Origin: Acidobacteriota bacterium
GTDB taxonomy: Bacteria; Acidobacteriota; Terriglobia; Terriglobales; Acidobacteriaceae
DNA length: 64,000 nucleotides
Assembly: GCA_021792135.1 (NCBI GenBank)
Contig: JAJYVF010000028.1
Coordinates: forward strand, 1 to 64,000
Reading direction: 5' to 3'
The notes below the pieces were generated by a model that saw only the letters and a program-made list of their open reading frames with translations, searched no databases and was not told the DNA's origin. Of this stretch, positions 58,539 through 64,000 are shown piece after piece. Position numbers and translations under genes: made by a program. The first letter of the stretch is position 1, and every line of letters starts with the position of its first letter.

Positions 58539-60380
58539 TCAGTGGGAGAGATTCATGGCCGCAAGCGGATCGATGCGGCAGAGCCTTGCGAACAGATCCT
58601 CGCGGGTACCGTTGTTGGCGGCCGGGTCGAGGCATTGCAGGAGAAGCGCGAGGGGCGGGGAAATCATGTCCGCCTCTTCCCACTCCTCAAGCCGGCGATC
58701 TTCGATTTCCTTCACCAGCTGATCGAGAACCGGATGGGCGACCCTGCCCTCGCCGGAGCTCATGCAAAGCTGCGCAATCTGCAGCCTGCGCCGGAAGCGG
58801 GCGCGGCCGCTGGGCTGCTGGGCGGCATCGCGCATCAGCAGCTGAATCGCCTGCGGCAGCTGTCCGCGGCGGATGAAGTCGCGTGCGAGGTCCATCACGT
58901 CCGGCGGTGCTCCTTCTCCCGATTCTTCGGGTGGCTCGGGTGGCAGCGTGTAAGCCAGTGGCGGCGGCTCCGGTTTGAGTTCCGGCGGCGCCTCAACCAC
59001 CGGTTCCGGCGGATTCGGCAGGACATACTCCTCGATCCAGCGCTGCGTCTCCGGATTGGCGGCCGGTGTGTCGTCGTTCAGTGTCCAGGTGGGAATCTCG
59101 GGAACATCCCTGAGCAGCGCCTGCACGGTCGAAATCACCGCTGTGCTGACCGCCGAATAACCGGCCTCCGAGGCGGCCTTCCAGACGAAGCGGTGCACAT
59201 CGAGCCAGGCACGACCGCAGGGCTCTCCAGCCGCCGCGATTGCGGTCCACAGCAGCTCTTCCCAGTTGCTCTCGGAGGCGAGGCGCTTCAGGGTCTGGCG
59301 CGTCTCGGTAGGCGGCGAGACGAGAAAGTCATACGATGCCCAGCTGCCCTGCTCGCGCATTTCGCCGAAGCGGATCGAGCTCTGGAGCAGATAGGCCACG
59401 GGGCTGGCGGCGCGATCCTTGCCGAGGAACTGCGCACAGACCTGAACACGGCGGATCGCATCGTCCCAGTCGGCGGGTTCCGCGGAGAGCGTCCTTGCAG
59501 CCTTCGGCCGCGCCGGAGCAGCGGATTCCGATGCCGGCTGCACCTGTTCTGCCGCTGCGGCTTCCGGTTCCGGTTCGGGTGCGGAAGCTCCATCGGCCAC
59601 CGCATCGGGCTCAAGCTTGCGCTTCTCGTTCAGCAGACTGTCGACGACCTGGCCCACTTCCTCCAGCGCAGTGCGCAGTTTGCTGAACCCCGGCGCATCG
59701 TCGCCGTATTTCTCTTCACAGAAGAGCTGCAGCCCGTCGAGGGTTTCGCCTGCGGAGCGGATCGACTCATCAAGACCGACGTAGAAGGACCTGGAAGTTG
59801 AGGCGAAGGACTTGTCGAAGTCCTCGGCGGTGAGTTTGCCCTCGCTGACTGCCTGCTCGCGCGCCTGGCGTTTGGCGTCGCTCGCGTCAGCATCGGCCTC
59901 GTAGCCGATGCTGCGGGACTCCTTGTACTGATAGTAAGTCAGGCCGTCGCGGGTGATGGCGGACTTACGCAGGATGTCCGCCACGCGGTTGGCGGCCCAC
60001 TCCTGGGGAACGGCGCGCATGCCCGAGTCGCCATCCTCGATCGCGGGATATAGGGTGTCCCAGAACTGCTCCTGCAGGTCCTGCAGGAGGCGCAGGCACG
60101 GCTGGACGAGGGCGATGCCTTCGCGGCGCAGGTGCGCTTCGGTTAGCCAGGCGGCGAGCTGCAGATCCTTGCTCTTTGTGGCGAGCGCCTCTCCCGCCAG
60201 CTTGATCACCAAGGCGTAATCGGCCCTCTTGGGAGCACGCTCCCATGCGCCGCTGGGGAGCGAGTCGTCTTCCTCGGTGCGGGCTTCCTTGATCTGATCG
60301 TAGACGCGCTCGTAGCGGAGACTGACCCCGGAGGGATTGGCGCCCGGGATGGGATTCAGCAGATCGTCACGTAGTGGCAC
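58539..60380 (-). CDS. tssA: T6SS protein TssA (ImpA-N family)
   Basis: 613 residues. The ImpA-N domain is at the N-terminus (LLNPIPGANPSGVSLRYERVYDQIKEARTEED), then QLAAWLTEAHLRREGIALVQPCLRLLQDL and WDTLYPAIEDGD. A Pro/Glu/Ala-rich linker precedes a C-terminal region with WNLEELLWTAI-like helices (NWEELLWTAIAAAGEP) and LLMRDAAQQPSGRARFRRRLQ. TssA caps growing sheaths and helps prime baseplate and tail assembly. It overlaps tagJ by 14 bases. Confidence 0.93.
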   Translation of the reverse strand: MPLRDDLLNPIPGANPSGVSLRYERVYDQIKEARTEEDDSLPSGAWERAPKRADYALVIKLAGEALATKSKDLQLAAWLTEAHLRREGIALVQPCLRLLQDLQEQFWDTLYPAIEDGDSGMRAVPQEWAANRVADILRKSAITRDGLTYYQYKESRSIGYEADADASDAKRQAREQAVSEGKLTAEDFDKSFASTSRSFYVGLDESIRSAGETLDGLQLFCEEKYGDDAPGFSKLRTALEEVGQVVDSLLNEKRKLEPDAVADGASAPEPEPEAAAAEQVQPASESAAPARPKAARTLSAEPADWDDAIRRVQVCAQFLGKDRAASPVAYLLQSSIRFGEMREQGSWASYDFLVSPPTETRQTLKRLASESNWEELLWTAIAAAGEPCGRAWLDVHRFVWKAASEAGYSAVSTAVISTVQALLRDVPEIPTWTLNDDTPAANPETQRWIEEYVLPNPPEPVVEAPPELKPEPPPLAYTLPPEPPEESGEGAPPDVMDLARDFIRRGQLPQAIQLLMRDAAQQPSGRARFRRRLQIAQLCMSSGEGRVAHPVLDQLVKEIEDRRLEEWEEADMISPPLALLLQCLDPAANNGTREDLFARLCRIDPLAAMNLSH

Positions 60381-61095
60381 TGGCAGCCGTCTCCCCGGCG
60401 TGATGGAAGCTCAGGCTGCGCAGTTCCAGGAAGGCCTGCTCTTCGTCGCCGCAGCGTAACAGTTTCTGCCCGAGAGGGATTTCGCCGTATTTCGCATTTT
60501 CCTGCCAGACGGTGGAGCGGCCGAGGCGCACCGTGTCGTCGGGATGCTGCCAGGAGAGCGGAGCGATGGCCGGCAGCAGAACTTCTCCGAGATCCTGCAG
60601 GCGAAAATCCGGGGTGGTGCGCAGAACCGCGGGCCTCCACAGCAGATCGCGCAGACGCTTCGGCGGCTCGGTTTCCAGCGACTCAATGTAAGCGAAAGGG
60701 ACCCACGTATAGCTGCCAGCGATGAAGGCCTCCAGATGAGCGCCGATCCGCGGATCGGCATCGCTCAGCTCGGAAAAGGGAGCTCCGTTCAGCTCACCAG
60801 CCGAGGATGCGTGGGTGCTGCCGAGAGGGAGCTCGTCTTTGGCGAACATTTCCTGGCGCGTACGTTCCGCATGCAGCGCGGAGCGATAGAGCAGGGCCCC
60901 GGCGGTGGCCTCCTTGCTGGCGTCGGAAAGAATGTCGAGCTGTTTGGCGGCGCGGTCGTAATCGCCCGCGAAGCACAGCAATTCGAAGAGAAAGGTGCGG
61001 CGCCTGGTGTCGAGCGGCTGTTTCTTCAGCTCGGCACCAAGCGCATCAATCGCCGGTCGCAGTTCGCCGGCGCGGTACAGCGATAGCGCGTCCAT
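60367..61095 (-). CDS. tagJ: T6SS accessory protein TagJ/ImpE
   Basis: 242 residues of the ImpE family. The N-terminal TPR-like half (YRAGELRPAIDALGAELKKQPLDTRRRTFLFELLCFAGDYDRA) is followed by the conserved C-terminal half (FIAGSYTWVPFAYIESLETEPPKRLRDLLWRPA, GEVLLPAIAPLSW). In other bacteria TagJ binds the TssB helix and may steer ClpV to sheaths. It lies 12 bases after hcp and overlaps tssA by 14. Confidence 0.93.
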   Translation of the reverse strand: MDALSLYRAGELRPAIDALGAELKKQPLDTRRRTFLFELLCFAGDYDRAAKQLDILSDASKEATAGALLYRSALHAERTRQEMFAKDELPLGSTHASSAGELNGAPFSELSDADPRIGAHLEAFIAGSYTWVPFAYIESLETEPPKRLRDLLWRPAVLRTTPDFRLQDLGEVLLPAIAPLSWQHPDDTVRLGRSTVWQENAKYGEIPLGQKLLRCGDEEQAFLELRSLSFHHAGETAASATT

Positions 61096-61107
61096 ACGCG
61101 ACCCGCC

Positions 61108-61587
61108 TTATGACGTCTTGTTCTCTTTCAGGTTGTACGTAACCAGGCCGGCGGTTCCCACGATGCCTTTCTCGTCCTGCATGAAGTACTCCATCTTGAT
61201 TTCGTCGTAGGTGAACGAAAGGCTGACCCCGGGGACTTCGCCCGCCGCCGACATCTGAAGGCCGGTGACGAAAATCTCCTTGAAGTTCACCTTCAGATAC
61301 GGCTTTCCGCCCGCGCCCGACTTAACCGCGGAAAGCTCACCCGTCGAAATGTGCGTACCCAGGCAGATCGCCTTGAAGATTTTGGGCGTGGACTTGTCGA
61401 AGTTGAGCATCATCGAGACATCGGACATGTCGACCTTGCCCGCTCCCGACCCGCCGGTGCCGGCGACCGAGGAGATGTTGTTTGCCCCCCAGCTCCAGCT
61501 CAGAACCTGAATCTCGTTCTTATGTTTCTCGTCCTTGGATTCGCCCTGGATATCGTTTGAAAGCTTCAGAAAATAATCAACTGCCAT
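61108..61587 (-). CDS. hcp: T6SS tube protein Hcp
   Basis: 159 residues; forms stacked hexameric rings that are secreted. Typical segments are AVDYFLKLSNDIQGESKD, EIQVLSWSWGANN, VDMSDVSMMLNFDKSTPKIFKAICLGTHI and SLSFTYDEIKMEYF. The ATG at 61587 (MAVDYF) is preceded by AAAGGAG with 6-base spacing, so the ATG 6 bases further upstream is rejected. It lies 77 bases after tssC, a gap that could allow separate mRNA processing for high expression. Confidence 0.96.
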   Translation of the reverse strand: MAVDYFLKLSNDIQGESKDEKHKNEIQVLSWSWGANNISSVAGTGGSGAGKVDMSDVSMMLNFDKSTPKIFKAICLGTHISTGELSAVKSGAGGKPYLKVNFKEIFVTGLQMSAAGEVPGVSLSFTYDEIKMEYFMQDEKGIVGTAGLVTYNLKENKTS

Positions 61588-61664
61588 TCCCATCTCCTTT
61601 CAGTTGGCAGAAGCTGTACGCAGCCCCGCACTCTTTGTTGACGCAGCCAGTGACCCCCGCTCCG

Positions 61665-63158
61665 CTATTTCCTCGCCGACGCCGGTAAATCGGCTACCAG
61701 ACGCAACGACACCGACAGCTCGTCGAGCTGGAAATGCGGTTTCAGGAATGCCACCGCGCGATAAGCGCCGGGCTTGCCCGGAACTTCTGAAACCTGAATC
61801 GACGCTTCACGCAGCGGGTGGCTCGCTTTTGCCGCCTGCGACGCGCTGTCGTCGAGAATGACGTAATTCATAATCCACTGGTTCAGGAAGTTCTCGCACT
61901 CCTGCCGGCTCATAAAGCTGCCGATCTTGTCGCGCATCATCGCCTTCAGATAATGCGCGAAGCGCGACATGGCCAGCATGTAGGGAAGCTGGGCGGAGAT
62001 GCGCGCGTTGGCGTTGGCGGCGTCTTTGTCGTACAGCTTCGGCTTGTTGGCGGTCTGCACGCTGAAGAACGCGGCGTAGTCGGTGCCTTTGCAGTGCACC
62101 AGCGGCACCAGCCCCTGATCCGCCAGTTCCTTTTCGCGGCGGTCGGTGATGGCCACCTCGGTGGGGCACTTGAGAGCGATATCGCCCTCGTCGGTGCGGA
62201 AGGTGTGGGCGGGCAGACCCTCCACCAGGCCCCCGCCCTCCACACCGCGGATGGCCGCGCACCAGCCATATTTCGCAAAGGAGCTGGTGAGCCGCGCGGC
62301 CAGAGCGTAGGCCGCATTGCCCCACAGGTACTTGGAGTGTTCGGTGCCGTCGACCGCTTCTTCGTAGTCGAAGGCGTCCAGCTGCTTCGTGTCCTTGCCA
62401 TAGGGCAGGCGCATGAGGATGTGCGGCAGAGCCAGAGCGATGTAGCGGGAATCTTCCAACTGCCGGAACGACTTCCACTTCGCATACTCGGTCGAATCGA
62501 AAATCTTGGCAATGTCGCGGGGCGCGCCGAGCTGCGTATAGCTGCCGAGATTGAGCAGATCGGAGCTGGCAGCGGAGAGGAACGGCGCATGGGCGGCCGA
62601 GGCCACCTGGGAAATGCGCTCCAGCAGTTCGATGTCCTCGGGTCCGCGGCCGAATTCGTAGTCGCCGAGCAGCGCGGCGAAGGGAGCGCCGCCGAAGACG
62701 CCGAATTCCTCTTCGTAGACTTTCTTGAAGAGAGCGCTCTGGTCGAACTCCGGCGCTCTCTGCAGATCCTTCAGCAGTTCGCGTTTCGAGGCATTGAGCA
62801 CCTTGATCTTGAGCATTTCGCCGGTTTCCGACTGGTCGATGAGGTACTTGATGCCGCGCCAGGTGGCTTCCAGCTTCTGGAAGGCGGGATAGTGAAGGAT
62901 TTCGTTCAGCTGCAGCGAAATCAGCCGGTCGATCTGTGCGATACGCGCCTGGATGGTGGCCTCGGCGTCGCGGGTCAGCGTCATGTGCCCGGCGAGCACC
63001 TGGGCAACAAACTCCTTCACCATATCGCGGCCGCGCTCGAGCGTGGCCGCATCGCGATCGAAACGGCCCTGGGCGACGATCTGATCGAGAAGGCCCTGTT
63101 CGGAGGCCTGTTCGACGGTGGTTGTTGCTGCAGGGCTTTCCTGTTTCTCGGGACTCAT
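61665..63158 (-). CDS. tssC: T6SS sheath large subunit TssC (VipB)
   Basis: 497 residues. Conserved segments are LDQIVAQGRFD near the N-terminus, AQIDRLISLQLNEILHYPAFQKLEATWRGI, FGVFGGAPFAALLGDYEFGRGPEDIELL, YIALALPHILMRLPYG, LWGNAAYALAARL and a C-terminal YRAVAFLKPHFQLDELSVSLRLVADLP. It assembles with TssB into the contractile sheath. Its ATG overlaps the tssB stop (ATGA), giving coupled, balanced expression. Confidence 0.97.
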   Translation of the reverse strand: MSPEKQESPAATTTVEQASEQGLLDQIVAQGRFDRDAATLERGRDMVKEFVAQVLAGHMTLTRDAEATIQARIAQIDRLISLQLNEILHYPAFQKLEATWRGIKYLIDQSETGEMLKIKVLNASKRELLKDLQRAPEFDQSALFKKVYEEEFGVFGGAPFAALLGDYEFGRGPEDIELLERISQVASAAHAPFLSAASSDLLNLGSYTQLGAPRDIAKIFDSTEYAKWKSFRQLEDSRYIALALPHILMRLPYGKDTKQLDAFDYEEAVDGTEHSKYLWGNAAYALAARLTSSFAKYGWCAAIRGVEGGGLVEGLPAHTFRTDEGDIALKCPTEVAITDRREKELADQGLVPLVHCKGTDYAAFFSVQTANKPKLYDKDAANANARISAQLPYMLAMSRFAHYLKAMMRDKIGSFMSRQECENFLNQWIMNYVILDDSASQAAKASHPLREASIQVSEVPGKPGAYRAVAFLKPHFQLDELSVSLRLVADLPASARK

Positions 63159-63673
63159 TCCGCACCCCCGGTCTTGCCGAGTTCACCGCGAAGCTTTTCG
63201 CGGGTTTCTGTATTGGAGACGGCCTCGAACAGTGCTTCGTCCAGCTTGTCGTTGCCCTGCAGGCTGCCGCGCAGGTCAGAAAGACGAGTGCGCAGGTCGA
63301 GGAGTTCCTTGAGCGGCCCGACCTGTTTCGCGACATTGTCGGGCGAGAAGTCGTCCATGCTCTCGAAATGAAGATTGACCTTGAGCTGTCCCGCGTCCGG
63401 ATCGTCGCTCAGCTTGTTGGCGACCGAATAGGCGAGGTGCGGCTGCATGCCCTTCAGCACGCTGTCGAAATTGTCGGGATTGATCTCAACAAACTTGCGG
63501 TCCTTCAAAGCGGCAAGAGGCTGCTCCGGCTGACCGGTCAGGTCGCCCAGAACGCCCATGACGAAGGGCAGTTCCTTCATTTCGATGGCATCGCCGATTT
63601 CCACGTCGTACGTGATATGCACCCGCGGCGAACGTACGCGGTCGAGTTTATGCTGGGTACTTTCTCTGGCCAT
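63155..63673 (-). CDS. tssB: T6SS sheath small subunit TssB (VipA)
   Basis: 172 residues. ARESTQHKLDRVRSPRVHITYDVEIGDAIEMKELPF is the usual start, followed by GVLGDLTG, KDRKFVEINPDNFD and, at the C-terminus, LRTRLSDLRGSLQGNDKLDEALFEAV. The ATG at 63673 is preceded by GGAGG with 7-base spacing; an upstream ATG at 63697 lacks one. It is the first gene of the minus-strand T6SS operon, so the operon promoter must lie in the 287-base gap to tssK. Confidence 0.96.
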   Translation of the reverse strand: MARESTQHKLDRVRSPRVHITYDVEIGDAIEMKELPFVMGVLGDLTGQPEQPLAALKDRKFVEINPDNFDSVLKGMQPHLAYSVANKLSDDPDAGQLKVNLHFESMDDFSPDNVAKQVGPLKELLDLRTRLSDLRGSLQGNDKLDEALFEAVSNTETREKLRGELGKTGGAE

Positions 63674-63930
63674 GTGTTTTCCTCCGAGCCCGCGCACGAC
63701 GGAAGCGCGCGTTGACGATCACGACACCCTGGCGGAGCCCATCCCGAGGGATCTGGATGCGTTCTTCTGCGGGGTTTCCTGTTGCGCAGACGATCAGGAC
63801 TGGGGAGATCCTTAAGTTGGTTCCAGGAGCGCACTGATTATTGCGTGCGTCATGGGGTAGCTGTCAAGTCCTCCGGCGCAGGGAACTGGCTGCTCCCTGG
63901 TAAGTCGCCTCTCGCAGCGAAGGGCTGGTG

Positions 63931-63936
63931 TATACT
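63931..63936 (+). promoter_or_regulatory. Candidate -10 box upstream of tssK
   Basis: TATACT, 24 bases before the tssK ATG, in the 287-base divergent gap between tssB and tssK. A GGGGGC lies about 7 bases before the ATG. No clear -35 element is seen, nor a promoter for tssB; an activator such as a sigma-54 system cannot be excluded. Confidence 0.45.
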
Positions 63937-63960
63937 CACACCCCTGACGGGGGCAATTGC

Positions 63961-64000
63961 ATGCGCCAGCTACAGCCTGTGGTGTGGTCGAAGGGCGTCT
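63961..64000 (+). CDS. tssK: T6SS baseplate protein TssK, first 13 codons
   Basis: The window ends 40 bases into this gene. The visible 13 codons read MRQLQPVVWSKGV, which matches the TssK start (QPVVWSEGMFLSPQHF-type). It is divergent from the tssB operon. tssL and tssM often follow tssK, so the missing membrane-complex genes may be just beyond the edge; that is inference. Confidence 0.75.
   Translation, partial: MRQLQPVVWSKGV

Overview
This 64 kb window has high GC (roughly 60-65 percent by eye) and dense coding. It most probably comes from an Acidobacteriota chromosome, class Terriglobia. That placement is an inference from gene content: a fused AroD-AroE enzyme, abundant TPR and beta-propeller-like secreted proteins, Ser/Thr kinases, a PIN-TRAM protein and an imp-type type VI secretion system (T6SS). 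No rRNA gene or intact tRNA gene is present. Most genes are housekeeping, with three accessory zones of special interest.

Layout. 0.2-9.7 kb: a UvrC-like protein coupled to pmbA, mtgA, a secreted esterase-like hydrolase, a small glutaredoxin-like protein, a VOC protein, tldD, a 41-residue exported peptide with ten consecutive histidines, a DinB-like protein, and a 522-residue unknown with a PD-(D/E)XK-like C-terminus. 9.7-10.4 kb: a gene-poor gap with a tRNA-Leu-like 5' half next to a T-arm-like hairpin, and a possible AzlC remnant. 10.4-14 kb: ftsH, lptE, otsB. 14.1-24.4 kb: an unusual island. A Ser/Thr kinase with an FGE-sulfatase-like domain and a DUF4384 protein (plus strand) face a tightly packed minus-strand operon. 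That operon encodes a lipoprotein, an FG-GAP/IPT protein, an Ig-like anchored protein, another DUF4384 protein and a caspase-PEGA-TPR protein. 24.6-32.9 kb: a TMTC-like membrane protein, a heme-HAMP protein, purM-purN, ribosomal genes rplU/rpmA/rpmI/rplT, queC and a secreted TPR protein.

32.9-33.5 kb: a deletion derivative of a group IIC intron. It sits directly behind the Rho-independent terminator of the TPR gene and abuts moeA. Its 5' end, the last about 76 codons of the maturase and domains V-VI can all be recognised. 33.5-46.4 kb: moeA, rdgB, a MagIII-like glycosylase, an aldo/keto reductase, rsmI, a site-2-protease homologue that has lost its HExxH zinc ligands, rsmD, a hypothetical gene, fused aroDE, a MoeB-rhodanese protein, a PIN-TRAM protein and a fatty-acid desaturase. 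46.5-47 kb: a cytochrome c.

47.3-64 kb: a T6SS locus, all minus strand until the edge. In transcription order it reads tssB, tssC, hcp, tagJ, tssA, tssE, tssF, tssG, clpV, vgrG, PAAR, two small genes and a Ser/Thr kinase. The first 13 codons of a divergent tssK run off the right edge, so the missing tssJ/L/M genes probably lie beyond it. Sheath (TssBC), tube (Hcp), baseplate (TssE/F/G/K), spike (VgrG/PAAR), disassembly ATPase (ClpV) and kinase control are thus encoded together.

The strongest candidates for something not yet described are the caspase/DUF4384/kinase-FGE island, the maturase-deleted group IIC intron, the pseudo-protease and the His10 exported peptide. All calls come from reading the sequence; no database search was run.
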